Assembly (NCBI RefSeq): GCF_050632745.1
Contig: NZ_JBODSD010000002.1
Span: forward strand, 496,001-560,000
Direction of reading: 5' to 3'
From: Mumia sp050632745
GTDB taxonomy: Bacteria > Actinomycetota > Actinomycetes > Propionibacteriales > Nocardioidaceae
Length of the DNA: 64,000 nucleotides
In this document: piece by piece, positions 29,913 to 37,712 of the stretch
Layout: each line of letters begins with the position of its first letter
How positions within the stretch are numbered: the stretch's first letter is position 1
Translations under genes and position numbers: made by a program
The notes under the pieces: generated by a model
The model's input: only the letters and a program-made list of their open reading frames with translations
Databases searched by the model: none
Told to the model about the DNA's origin: nothing

Positions 29913-30020
29913 CTACCCCTGCCAGGCAGACAGCACCGCGACCACCATGACGAACGCCGCGACGAACGCCGCGGTGCGCAGCACGCCGGTCACGCCACGG
30001 CGTACGGTTTCCGGTGCCAT
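29913..30020 (-). CDS. 35-residue single-helix membrane peptide
   Basis: Short reading frame starting ATG at 30020 and ending TAG at 29913-29915. The peptide begins MAPETVRRGVTGVLR, then has a hydrophobic helix of about 18 residues (AAFVAAFVMVVAVLSAW) and ends QG. TACGAT stands exactly 6 nt before the ATG, the same leaderless signature as in clear genes here. It is divergent from the DtxR/MntR-type regulator, 73 nt between starts, with a dyad in the gap. That placement recalls MntS-like small proteins under MntR control; this is inference. It is too short for ordinary gene finders. Confidence 0.6.
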   Translation of the reverse strand: MAPETVRRGVTGVLRTAAFVAAFVMVVAVLSAWQG

Positions 30021-30052
30021 GACGGCATCGTACGCCATGGCGAAGCAAGAAG

Positions 30053-30066
30053 TTCGGTACGCCGAA
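30053..30066. promoter_or_regulatory. Dyad between small peptide and MntR-like regulator
   Basis: TTCGG-TACG-CCGAA is a perfect 5-bp dyad, 14 nt upstream of the regulator's -10 box (30081-30086) and 20 nt upstream of the peptide's -10 (30027-30032). Candidate metal-dependent operator. Confidence 0.45.
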
Positions 30067-30093
30067 ATCTCCCCCGCCGCTACGCTGATCGGC

Positions 30094-30765
30094 GTGACCG
30101 TGTCCGACCTCTCCCCCGCCCACCAGGACTACCTGAAGGCCATCTGGGCGATGACGGAGTGGGACACGGAGCCCGTCACCTCCAAGGCCCTCGGCGCCAA
30201 GCTCGGCCAGCCCGCGTCGACGGTGTCCGAGACCGTGCGCCGCCTCACCGACCGAGGCCTCCTGCGCCACGCGCCGTACGGGACGATCGCGCTGAGCGAC
30301 GCGGGTCGTGCCGCCGCCGTGCAGATGGTCCGTCGCCACCGGCTGCTGGAGACGTTCCTCGTCGACTACCTCGGCTACGCGTGGGACGAGGTGCACGACG
30401 AGGCGGAGGTGCTCGAGCACGCGGTGTCGGACCACTTCGTCGAGCGCCTCGACGACCGGCTCGGCCGTCCCACGCGCGACCCGCACGGCGACCCGATCCC
30501 CTCGCGGGACGGCTCCGTCCCCGGCCTGGAGGCCGTGCGGCTGAGCGAGGCGCACGAGCCCGCGGCGTACACCGTCGCCCGCGTCTCCGACGCCGATCCC
30601 GACCTCCTGCGCCACCTCACCGATCTCGGCGTCCTCCTCGACGCTCCCCTGACGCTGCTGGAGCGCCACGACTTCGCCGGCACCCTGGCGCTGGAGATCG
30701 CCGGGTCGTCGACCGACCTGGGCCTGCGGGCCGCGGCCGCGATCTGGGTGCTGCCGGCCGATTGA
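30094..30765 (+). CDS. mntR: DtxR/MntR family metal-dependent transcriptional regulator
   Basis: Metal-sensing repressor of 223 residues: N-terminal winged helix (HQDYLKAIWAMTE, GQPASTVSETVRRLTDRGLL), the central metal-binding and dimerisation helices (MVRRHRLLETFLVDYLG, EVLEHAVSDHFVERLD), and a C-terminal SH3-like/FeoA domain (about 150-223). It resembles manganese (MntR) more than iron (DtxR/IdeR) members, but the metal is not certain. GTG 30094 has TACGCT 7 nt upstream. Confidence 0.88.
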   Translation: MTVSDLSPAHQDYLKAIWAMTEWDTEPVTSKALGAKLGQPASTVSETVRRLTDRGLLRHAPYGTIALSDAGRAAAVQMVRRHRLLETFLVDYLGYAWDEVHDEAEVLEHAVSDHFVERLDDRLGRPTRDPHGDPIPSRDGSVPGLEAVRLSEAHEPAAYTVARVSDADPDLLRHLTDLGVLLDAPLTLLERHDFAGTLALEIAGSSTDLGLRAAAAIWVLPAD

Positions 30766-30912
30766 GCCGCGGCGCCGACGTACCGAGCGGCCGAGTCGGA
30801 CATTCTCATCGTCCCGAGACATATCGGGCGTGTCGCGCGCGGGCGCGGCCCCGGGCGAGCACAATGCGAGACGACGGCCCGTCAGGGGACGGCCGCGAAC
30901 GTAGGGGGAATG

Positions 30913-31668
30913 ATGACGCCCGATCTACGGTCTCGACTCGGCGCCGAGGTGCTCGGCTCGTTCTGGCTCGTGCTGGGCGGCTGTGGCGCCGCCGTCCTCG
31001 GGGCGATCTTCGTCAACCCCGAGGCAGGCAACCTGGGTATCGGGCACCTCGGTGTCGCGTTCGCGTTCGGTCTCACCGTGCTGACCGGCGCGTACGCCCT
31101 CGGCCACATCTCGGGCGCGCACTTCAACCCGGCGGTCACCGTGGGACTCGCGGTGGCCAAGCGGTTCCCGTGGCGGGACGTGCTCCCCTACGCCGTGGCC
31201 CAGATCGTCGGCGCGAGCATCGCAGGGGCCGTGCTCCTGGTCATCGCCAACGGCGTGGACGGCTTCTCGGCGGTCGACAGCGGCTTCGCGACCAACGGCT
31301 ACGACGACCGGTCACCCGGCGGGTACGCCCTGTGGGCCTGCTTCGTGTGCGAGGTCGTGATGACGGCGATGTTCCTCTACATCATCATGGGCGTGACCTC
31401 GAAGCGTGCACCCGTCGGGTTCGCCCCGCTCGGGATCGGCCTCGGGCTCACCCTGATCCACCTCATCTCGATCCCGGTCACCAACACCTCGGTCAACCCG
31501 GCCCGGTCGCTCGGCGTGGCGTGGTTCGCCGGGGCGGACGCACTCGCGCAGGTGTGGCTCTTCTTCGTCGCCCCGCTGATCGGGGCGGCCATCGCCGGCG
31601 CGACGTTCGTCTTCATCACCGGCGTCGACCGCTCCGACGTTGACATCGTCGGCGACACCACCGCCTGA
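30913..31668 (+). CDS. aqpZ: Aquaporin Z
   Basis: Water channel with six TM helices and two half-helices (251 residues). Both NPA boxes are present in SGAHFNPAVTVG and TNTSVNPARSLG, and the Arg after the second NPA is conserved. TSVNPAR and the narrow-filter residues favour a water-specific AqpZ over a glycerol facilitator. ATGATG gives two starts; the second (30913) is better spaced from AGGGGG. A long extracellular loop (DGFSAVDSGFATNGYDDRS) is typical. Confidence 0.92.
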   Translation: MTPDLRSRLGAEVLGSFWLVLGGCGAAVLGAIFVNPEAGNLGIGHLGVAFAFGLTVLTGAYALGHISGAHFNPAVTVGLAVAKRFPWRDVLPYAVAQIVGASIAGAVLLVIANGVDGFSAVDSGFATNGYDDRSPGGYALWACFVCEVVMTAMFLYIIMGVTSKRAPVGFAPLGIGLGLTLIHLISIPVTNTSVNPARSLGVAWFAGADALAQVWLFFVAPLIGAAIAGATFVFITGVDRSDVDIVGDTTA

Positions 31669-31689
31669 CCGACCTCCCGACCACCGCCA

Positions 31690-31728
31690 GCCGGGTCCGC
31701 ACCCCTCAAACCGGGGTGGGGACCCGGC
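31690..31728 (+). terminator. aqpZ terminator
   Basis: Stem of 15 pairs with one G-G mismatch: gccgggtcc... (from 31690) with ...ggacccggc (to 31728), loop tcaaacc. Confidence 0.85.
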
Positions 31729-31784
31729 TTGCTAGCGTCATGTGCACGTACGTGTCGTACGCCCTGCACTTCCAAGGAGATGTC

Positions 31785-32774
31785 GTGAGCGCAACACCCG
31801 TGAAGGTCGCCGTGACCGGCGCCGCCGGTCAGATCGGCTACAGCCTGCTCTTCCGGATCGCCGCCGGCGATCTGCTCGGCCCGGACACCCCGGTCCAGCT
31901 CCGTCTGCTCGAGATCACGCCCGCGCTCAAGGCGCTCGAGGGTGTCGTCATGGAGCTCGACGACTGCGCGTTCCCGCTGCTCGACTCGGTCGAGATCGGC
32001 GACGACGCCAACACGATCTTCGACGGTGCCAACCTCGCGCTCCTCGTCGGCGCACGTCCCCGGACCAAGGGCATGGAGCGCGGCGACCTCCTCGAGGCCA
32101 ACGGCGCGATCTTCACCGCGCAGGGCAAGGCGCTCAACGACCACGCGGCCGACGACATCCGCATCGGCGTGACCGGCAACCCGGCCAACACCAACGCGCT
32201 CATCGCCAAGAGCAACGCGCCCGACATCCCGGCCGAGCGGTTCTCCGCGCTCACGCGTCTCGACCACAACCGCGCGATCTCGCAGCTGGCCGCCAAGACC
32301 GGCGCCAGGGTCAGCGACATCACCAAGCTGACGATCTGGGGCAACCACTCCGCGACGCAGTACCCCGACATCTTCCACGCCGAGATCGGCGGCCGTAACG
32401 CCGCCGAGGTCGTCGGCGACCAGGCCTGGATCGAGAACGACTTCATCCCGACCGTCGCCAAGCGCGGCGCCGCGATCATCGAGGCACGTGGCGCGTCGTC
32501 GGCCGCCTCGGCCGCGTCGGCCACGATCGACGCCGCCCGTGACTGGCTGCGCGGCTCCGCCGACGGCGACTGGGTGTCGATGGCCGTCTCGTCCGACGGC
32601 TCCTACGGCGTGCCCGAGGGCCTCATCTCGTCGTTCCCCGTCGTCACCAAGGACGGCGACTGGGAGATCGTCCAGGGCCTCGAGATCGACGACTTCTCGC
32701 GCGCGAAGATCGACGCCTCGGTCGCCGAGCTCGCCGAGGAGCGCGACGCCGTCACCAAGCTCGGCCTGATCTGA
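31785..32774 (+). CDS. mdh: Malate dehydrogenase
   Basis: NAD-dependent malate dehydrogenase of the TCA cycle, 329 residues, the cytosolic-type length seen in actinobacteria. NAD-binding GAAGQIGYSLL (12-22), substrate arginines in GARPRTKGMERGDLL (89-103), GNPANTNA and the catalytic His188 in IWGNHSATQYPD are in place. Start GTG 31785, with AAGGAG at 31774-31779. Monocistronic. Confidence 0.97.
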   Translation: MSATPVKVAVTGAAGQIGYSLLFRIAAGDLLGPDTPVQLRLLEITPALKALEGVVMELDDCAFPLLDSVEIGDDANTIFDGANLALLVGARPRTKGMERGDLLEANGAIFTAQGKALNDHAADDIRIGVTGNPANTNALIAKSNAPDIPAERFSALTRLDHNRAISQLAAKTGARVSDITKLTIWGNHSATQYPDIFHAEIGGRNAAEVVGDQAWIENDFIPTVAKRGAAIIEARGASSAASAASATIDAARDWLRGSADGDWVSMAVSSDGSYGVPEGLISSFPVVTKDGDWEIVQGLEIDDFSRAKIDASVAELAEERDAVTKLGLI

Positions 32775-32790
32775 GCCACTGACGCACGAC

Positions 32791-32835
32791 AGGACCCGTC
32801 GTCCCGCCGCCCATCGGGCCGGGACGTCGGGTCCT
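32791..32835 (+). terminator. mdh terminator, member of a palindrome family
   Basis: aggacccg (32791-32798) pairs with cgggtcct (32828-32835); after a T-T mismatch, cgtcccg pairs with the facing bases of cgggacg. T-rich bases follow. Its right arm ggacgtcgggtcct nearly repeats that of the element at 36108-36121. Confidence 0.8.
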
Positions 32836-32871
32836 TCTCGTCTGGTCCTTCCCATCGGACCCGCGTCGGCG

Positions 32872-33273
32872 TCAGGCCGCGCGCCGACGGCCCTGCTCGT
32901 CGCCGAGGCGGCGCTTGAGGAAGATCATCGGCAGGAAGAACGCCGCCACCGCGGTCACGAGCCACACGATCAGCGAGGCGAGCACCCAGGTCGCGACGCC
33001 GGAGATCGAGAGCCCGTCGGTGAAGACGTTGGCGATGATCAGCGCGACGAGCGTGGAGACCAGCCCGATCCCGCCGAGGAACGCCGGCGCGTTGCGCGCC
33101 GCGACCTTCATGATGAACGGCGACAGGATCACCTGGGCCAGGGTGAACACGACGACGGCGGTGACGAATCCGCTCGCCTCGACGTTCATGTCGTCCAGCA
33201 GCCACGTCGCGACGAGGATCCCGACGGCGCTCGACCCGAGGGCGATGGCAGCGTTGATCAGCAGGCGGATCAT
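32872..33273 (-). CDS. PF04020-type four-helix membrane protein
   Basis: Membrane protein of 133 residues with four TM helices, of the phage-holin-4-superfamily-like PF04020 group (YvlD). Despite the name, family members are chromosomal envelope proteins, and nothing phage-like surrounds it. It ends in a basic tail (KRRLGDEQGRRRAA). TAGGCT lies 6 nt before the ATG. Function unknown. Confidence 0.85.
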   Translation of the reverse strand: MIRLLINAAIALGSSAVGILVATWLLDDMNVEASGFVTAVVVFTLAQVILSPFIMKVAARNAPAFLGGIGLVSTLVALIIANVFTDGLSISGVATWVLASLIVWLVTAVAAFFLPMIFLKRRLGDEQGRRRAA

Positions 33274-33317
33274 GGCCGCAGCCTAGCGACGTACGACCCC
33301 CTGCGCTGCGTTCGTGC

Positions 33318-33602
33318 TCAGCCGCCGATTCCGCGGGGGACGGCGAACGCGAGAGTCACCAGCGCGGCACCGAGGAGCAGCATCCACCCGGTGTCGAAGA
33401 CCCTCCCGCGCACGCGCAGCAGACCGGCTCGGGTCTCGGGGAGGACGGCGCGGACGGCGGCTCCCACCACGAGCGCCCCACCGAGCAGGATGATGCCCTG
33501 ACGCCACGCGCCGAAGGCGACGAGGACCAGGCCGACGACGAGGGCACCGACCAGCGCCACGTACATCTGCGTCCCGGCGACGAAGCCCTCCGGACGCGTC
33601 AT
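33318..33602 (-). CDS. DUF3017 family membrane protein
   Basis: Small membrane protein (94 residues) with three hydrophobic segments (MYVALVGALVVGLVLVAF; GIILLGGALVVGAAV; TGWMLLLGAALVTLAFAV). DUF3017 proteins sit beside folD in many actinobacteria. The ATG at 33602 overlaps the folD stop as ATGA, which fixes the start. Function unknown. Confidence 0.88.
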   Translation of the reverse strand: MTRPEGFVAGTQMYVALVGALVVGLVLVAFGAWRQGIILLGGALVVGAAVRAVLPETRAGLLRVRGRVFDTGWMLLLGAALVTLAFAVPRGIGG

Positions 33603-34459
33603 GCCAGGCCGGCTGCGCGTTCGGCGGCCTCCACGACGTTCTGCAGGAGCATCGCGCGCGTCATCGGGCCGACGCCGCCGGGGTTGGGCGAGACCCACCC
33701 GGCCACCTCGGCGACACCGGCGTCGACGTCGCCGGCGATCTTGCCGTCGGCGTCGCGGCTCACTCCCACGTCGAGCACGGCGGCGCCGGGCTTGACCATG
33801 TCGGCGGTGACGATCGACGGGACGCCGGCGGCGGCCACGACGATGTCGGCGCGGCGCACCTCGGCCGCGAGGTCGCGCGTGCCCGTGTGGCAGAGCGTGA
33901 CGGTGGCGTTCTCGGAGCGGCGGGTCAGGAGCAGCCCGAGCGGGCGGCCGACCGTGACGCCGCGCCCGACCACGACGACGTGCGCGCCCGCGATCTCGAC
34001 GCCGCCCCAGCGGAGCAGCTCGACGATGCCGCGCGGGGTGCACGGCAGCGGCGCGGGCTCGTTGAGGACGAGCCACCCGAGGTTGGTCGGCTGCAGACCG
34101 TCGGCGTCCTTCGCCGGGTCGATGCTGCCGATGACGGCGTTCTCGTCGATGCCCTTCGGCAGCGGCAGCTGCACGATGTAGCCCGTGCACGCGGGGTCCG
34201 CGTTGAGCGTCGCCACGGCCTCGAGGACCTCGGCCTGCGTCGCGGTGGCGGGGAGGTCGACACGGATCGACTCGATGCCGACCTGCGCGCAGTCACGGTG
34301 CTTGCCTGCGACGTAGATCTGGCTCCCCGGGTCGTCGCCGACGAGCAGCGTCCCGAGCCCCGGGCGTACGCCCCGCTCGGCGAGTGCGGCGACGCGCTCG
34401 GTGAGGTCGGCCTTGATCGCGGCGGCGGCCGCCTTGCCGTCGAGAATCTGTGCGCTCAC
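33599..34459 (-). CDS. folD: Methylenetetrahydrofolate dehydrogenase/cyclohydrolase
   Basis: Bifunctional enzyme (286 residues) interconverting 5,10-methylene-THF and 10-formyl-THF. GSQIYVAGKHRDC holds the catalytic Tyr and Lys, QLPLPKGIDE is the second signature, VVGRGVTVGRPLGLLL binds NADP, and SPNPGGVGPMT is the C-terminal folD motif. GTG 34459 begins the family-typical SAQILDGKAAA sequence. CAGACT is 7 nt upstream. Supplies formyl donors for purN and purH. Confidence 0.96.
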   Translation of the reverse strand: MSAQILDGKAAAAAIKADLTERVAALAERGVRPGLGTLLVGDDPGSQIYVAGKHRDCAQVGIESIRVDLPATATQAEVLEAVATLNADPACTGYIVQLPLPKGIDENAVIGSIDPAKDADGLQPTNLGWLVLNEPAPLPCTPRGIVELLRWGGVEIAGAHVVVVGRGVTVGRPLGLLLTRRSENATVTLCHTGTRDLAAEVRRADIVVAAAGVPSIVTADMVKPGAAVLDVGVSRDADGKIAGDVDAGVAEVAGWVSPNPGGVGPMTRAMLLQNVVEAAERAAGLA

Positions 34460-34490
34460 TCCGAGAAGTCTGCCATGCGAGGATTCGACG

Positions 34491-35030
34491 GTGACCCCTC
34501 GCCTCGGAACCCTCGACCTCGTCCCCGCCCTCGACCGGCCCGACCTCCTCGCCGAACCCGTCGCCGCCGCGCTGGCCGCCCTCGGATCCGGCGCCGAGAC
34601 CGCCTGGGTGTGCGAGATCGATCCCGGGCTCGCCGACACGGCCGCGTTCTCCGCGGCGTACGAGGTCCCGCTCGAGGCGTCGGCGAACTGCGTCGTCGTG
34701 CTCGGCAAGCGCGCCGGTGAGGAGCGTGCGGCGGCGTGCGTCGTGCGCGCCGACACCCGGGCCGACGTCAACGGCGCAGTACGGCGCCGGCTCGACGTGC
34801 GCAAGCTGTCGTTCGCGCCGATGGACTGGGCGACGGGGACCAGCGCGATGGAGTACGGCGGCATCACGCCCGTCGGCGCCCCGAAGGACTGGCCCCTCCT
34901 CGTCGACGAGCGGGCCGCCGCGATCGAGTGGGCGCTGATCGGGTCCGGCGTGCGCCGCTCGAAGCTGGTCGTCCCCGGGACGCTGCTCGCGGCGCTCCCG
35001 GGGGCCGAGGTCGGTCCGTACGCGCTCTGA
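34491..35030 (+). CDS. YbaK/EbsC family protein (tRNA-editing-like)
   Basis: Protein of 179 residues with a YbaK/ProX-like fold: CVVVLGKR, ACVVRADTRADVNG and LDVRKLSFAPMD, then MEYGGITPVGAP, which match the actinobacterial YbaK group. Relatives deacylate mischarged aminoacyl-tRNAs; the usual catalytic Lys is represented by Lys in VRKLS, but activity is unproved. GTG 34491 faces folD, 31 nt between starts. Convergent with the DUF559 gene across a long palindrome. Confidence 0.82.
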   Translation: MTPRLGTLDLVPALDRPDLLAEPVAAALAALGSGAETAWVCEIDPGLADTAAFSAAYEVPLEASANCVVVLGKRAGEERAAACVVRADTRADVNGAVRRRLDVRKLSFAPMDWATGTSAMEYGGITPVGAPKDWPLLVDERAAAIEWALIGSGVRRSKLVVPGTLLAALPGAEVGPYAL

Positions 35031-35035
35031 CGCAG

Positions 35036-35102
35036 GACCCGACATCACGTCCCGACGTTGTCGCCACATGGTGACAAGAACGTCGGGACGTGATGTCGGG
35101 TC
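35036..35102. repeat. 24-bp perfect inverted repeat between ybaK-like and DUF559 genes
   Basis: Arms 35036-35059 (gacccgacatca...) and 35079-35102 are perfectly complementary over 24 bases with a 19-nt middle. It begins 5 nt after one stop codon and ends 5 nt before the convergent one, so it must at least act as a two-way terminator. The core (acccgacatca, cccgacgtt) recurs in the element at 36067-36131. Confidence 0.9.
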
Positions 35103-35107
35103 GTTGG

Positions 35108-36010
35108 TCAGGGCCGCCAGCCGGCGCTTGCGAAGAGACGGCGGAGCTGGTCCGCGACGACAGCGTGCTCATGGCGGACCGCGTACGAGCTGAAGATGAG
35201 CAGCTTCGGACCGCCGATGACGATCTCGTTGGCGCGCAGCAGGTCCGCGTCCCACTGCAGCACGCGCATGTGCGGGATCCCGTGGATCTCGACGGCGACG
35301 TCGTACTCGTCCCAGGTGACGTCGAGGTAGAACCTGCCGTCCTTGCGGCGGACCGGGCGTTGCCGCGTCGGCTCCGGCAGACGCAACGAGCAACGGAGAC
35401 CGTCGAAGTCACGCTCCGGCAACGACTGGATCCCGCCGGCGGCGTCGAGGTAGGACTCGATGATCAGTGCGCGGTGCCGGCAGGTCCCGCGGCGTGGGAG
35501 AGTCTCGCGCAGCTCGCGCGTCCGGATCAGTCCCTGCTGTGCACTGGCCAGGATGATCGCACGCGCTCGACGCGGCGCGTCCGACCAGCTTGCGGCGTCG
35601 ATCGCGCTCCGTGCGGTGCGCGTCCGCGGTGGCGTGCGGAGCGGATGGACGTCACGCTCATCGAGGTAGACGCTGGAGTGCACGACGAGCCCGTCAAGCT
35701 CGGGCCGACGTGCGTGGTCGGGAACGACCGCGTACGTCGCGTTCGGAGGGAATCCGCTCAGCCCATCCTTCTCGAGCGCGCTCAACCCGCCCAGCACCGT
35801 GCCCGGTGGACAGGCCAACAGGTGCGCCCACTCGCGCTGCGCGTCGGTCAGCGGGCCGTTGTGGGTGACGACGACACCGCGGTACGGCTGTTGCCATCGC
35901 TCGCCACGGACGTTCGAACGGAAGAGCCGCTCACCGAAGACGGCCAGTGCCTGCGCGGTGGTGAGCACACCGCACTGCGTCTCCAGGAGCAGCGTCGCGT
36001 CGTCCAGCAT
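35108..36010 (-). CDS. DUF559 / AbiEi-like protein (Vsr-fold nuclease-like)
   Basis: Protein of 300 residues. The N-terminal ~80 residues look like the winged-helix AbiEi antitoxin-type domain (CGVLTTAQALAVFG; WQQPYRGVVVTHNGP). The C-terminal part is DUF559, a PD-(D/E)xK/Vsr-like fold, with RFYLDVTWDEYDVAVEIHG supplying the acidic residues and the E-x-H/K-type core (about 225-245), then a conserved Arg/Asp region (LQWDADLLRANEI). Such proteins occur in many copies in Nocardioidaceae genomes and have no established role. CAGGAT lies 6 nt before the ATG. It is flanked on both sides by related long palindromes. Confidence 0.85.
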   Translation of the reverse strand: MLDDATLLLETQCGVLTTAQALAVFGERLFRSNVRGERWQQPYRGVVVTHNGPLTDAQREWAHLLACPPGTVLGGLSALEKDGLSGFPPNATYAVVPDHARRPELDGLVVHSSVYLDERDVHPLRTPPRTRTARSAIDAASWSDAPRRARAIILASAQQGLIRTRELRETLPRRGTCRHRALIIESYLDAAGGIQSLPERDFDGLRCSLRLPEPTRQRPVRRKDGRFYLDVTWDEYDVAVEIHGIPHMRVLQWDADLLRANEIVIGGPKLLIFSSYAVRHEHAVVADQLRRLFASAGWRP

Positions 36011-36066
36011 CCGCAGATCCTGCCGTGGTCCGCCCGACTCCGCTGAAGCCCCTGTGGAAACCCAGG

Positions 36067-36131
36067 ACCCGACAAAAGGACCCGACGTTCCAGCCAGATT
36101 CTGGCTGGAACGTCGGGTCCTGATGTCGGGT
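36067..36131. repeat. Nested palindrome between purH and DUF559 genes
   Basis: Inner hairpin with 21-bp perfect arms (36077-36097 and 36101-36121) and an ATT loop, nested in an outer acccgaca/tgtcgggt pair (36067-36074, 36124-36131). It ends 6 nt before the purH stop, so it terminates purH. Read on the minus strand, its first 33 bases match the 35.03 kb element at nearly every position. Confidence 0.9.
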
Positions 36132-36137
36132 TGTGCG

Positions 36138-37712
36138 TCAGTGGAAGAAGTGCCGCGACCCCGTGACGTACATCGTCACGCCGGCCGCGTTCGCCGCCGC
36201 AATGACCTCCTCGTCGCGGACGGACCCGCCCGGCTGCACGACGGCCTTGGCGCCGCCGTCGATCAGCACCTGCAGGCCGTCGGCGAAGGGGAAGAACGCG
36301 TCCGACGCCGCCACGGAGCCCCGCGCCCGCTCCTCGCCGGCCCGCTCCACGGCGAGCTTGCAGGAGTCGACGCGGTTGACCTGCCCCATCCCGACACCGA
36401 CGGCGGCGCGGTCCTTCGCGAGCAGGATCGCGTTGGACTTCACGGTGCGGCACGCCTTCCAGGCGAAGGCGAGGTCCGCGAGCGTCGCCTCGTCGGCAGG
36501 CTCGCCCGCGACGAGCGTCCAGGTCGACGGGTCGTCGCCCGGCGCGTCGACGTGGTCGCGGGCCTGCATCAGCGCGCCGCCGGAGATGAGCCGCAGCTCG
36601 ATGCGCTGCGGGTGCTCGTCGAGCGGCGCGACGAGGATGCGGATGTTCTTCTTGCGCGTCAGCACCTCGACCGCACGCGGCTCGAACTCCGGAGCCACGA
36701 TGACCTCGGTGAACACCTCTGCGACCTTCTCCGCCATCGCGACGGTGACCGGGCGGTTGGCCGCGATCACTCCCCCGTAGGCCGACAGCGGGTCGGTCGC
36801 GTGCGCCTTGGTGTAGGCGTCGAGGATGTCGTCGCCGACCGCGATGCCGCACGGGTTGGCGTGCTTGATGATCGCGACCGCCGGCTCGTCGAAGTCGTTC
36901 GCGGCCCGGCGCGCCGCGTCGGCGTCGACGTAGTTGTTGTACGACATCTCCTTGCCGTGCAGCTGCGTCGCGTTGGCGATGCCCGCCCGGTCGCCGTGGT
37001 AGAGCGCCGCGGCCTGGTGCGGGTTCTCCCCGTAGCGCAGCACCGTCGAGAGGCCCCAGTCGCCCCCGATCCACGCGGGGAACTGCTGCGCGGACTGCGG
37101 CGCGTAGACGCTCTCGAACCACGAGGCGACCGCGATGTCGTACGACGCGGTGTGCGTGAACGCCTCGGCGGCGAGGCGCTTGCGCTGCGCAAGCGTGAAG
37201 CCGCCGCCGCGGACGGCCTCGAGCAGCGTCTCGTAGCGCCGCGGGTCGACCACGACCGCCACGGACGGGTGGTTCTTGGCGGCCGCCCGCACCATCGACG
37301 GTCCGCCGATGTCGATCTGCTCGACCACGTCGTCCGGCGCGGCACCGGAGGCCACCGTCTGGCGGAACGGGTAGAGGTTGACGACGACCAGGTCGAACGG
37401 CTCGATCTCGAGCTCGGTCAGCTGCTCGACGTGGCTGTCGAGCCGGAGGTCGGCGAGGATCCCAGCGTGCACGCGCGGGTGGAGCGTCTTGACGCGCCCG
37501 TCGAGCGTCTCGGGGAAGCCGGTGAGCTCCTCGACCTTCGTCACGGGCACGCCCGCATCGGCGATGCGCTCGGCGGTGGAGCCGGTGGAGACGATCGCGA
37601 CGCCCTCGGCGTGCAGGCCGTTCGCCAGTGCCTCGAGCCCCGTCTTGTCGTAGACCGAGATCAGGGCCCGCTTGATCGGGCGGCGGTCCTCGCCCAGGGT
37701 GGCCTCGCTCAT
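36138..37712 (-). CDS. purH: Bifunctional AICAR transformylase/IMP cyclohydrolase
   Basis: Last two steps of purine synthesis (524 residues). The N-terminal IMP cyclohydrolase domain shows RALISVYDKTGLEALA, STGSTAERI and GRVKTLHPRVHAGIL. The C-terminal AICAR transformylase has the catalytic Lys-His in IIKHANPCGIAVG and ends GVTMYVTGSRHFFH. ATG 37712 overlaps the purN stop as ATGA. Uses 10-formyl-THF from the folate pool. Confidence 0.97.
   Translation of the reverse strand: MSEATLGEDRRPIKRALISVYDKTGLEALANGLHAEGVAIVSTGSTAERIADAGVPVTKVEELTGFPETLDGRVKTLHPRVHAGILADLRLDSHVEQLTELEIEPFDLVVVNLYPFRQTVASGAAPDDVVEQIDIGGPSMVRAAAKNHPSVAVVVDPRRYETLLEAVRGGGFTLAQRKRLAAEAFTHTASYDIAVASWFESVYAPQSAQQFPAWIGGDWGLSTVLRYGENPHQAAALYHGDRAGIANATQLHGKEMSYNNYVDADAARRAANDFDEPAVAIIKHANPCGIAVGDDILDAYTKAHATDPLSAYGGVIAANRPVTVAMAEKVAEVFTEVIVAPEFEPRAVEVLTRKKNIRILVAPLDEHPQRIELRLISGGALMQARDHVDAPGDDPSTWTLVAGEPADEATLADLAFAWKACRTVKSNAILLAKDRAAVGVGMGQVNRVDSCKLAVERAGEERARGSVAASDAFFPFADGLQVLIDGGAKAVVQPGGSVRDEEVIAAANAAGVTMYVTGSRHFFH

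Noticed and set aside
32872..33273. Phage holin name suggesting prophage
   Set aside because: PF04020 proteins are ordinary chromosomal membrane proteins and no integrase, capsid or lysis genes are nearby.
35108..36010. DUF559 gene as half of an AbiE-type toxin-antitoxin pair
   Set aside because: The N-terminal domain resembles AbiEi, but no AbiEii nucleotidyltransferase gene is adjacent on either side.
36046..36063. tttccaca-like DnaA box on the minus strand
   Set aside because: Single imperfect copy in a GC-rich gap with no AT-rich unwinding element or replication genes.
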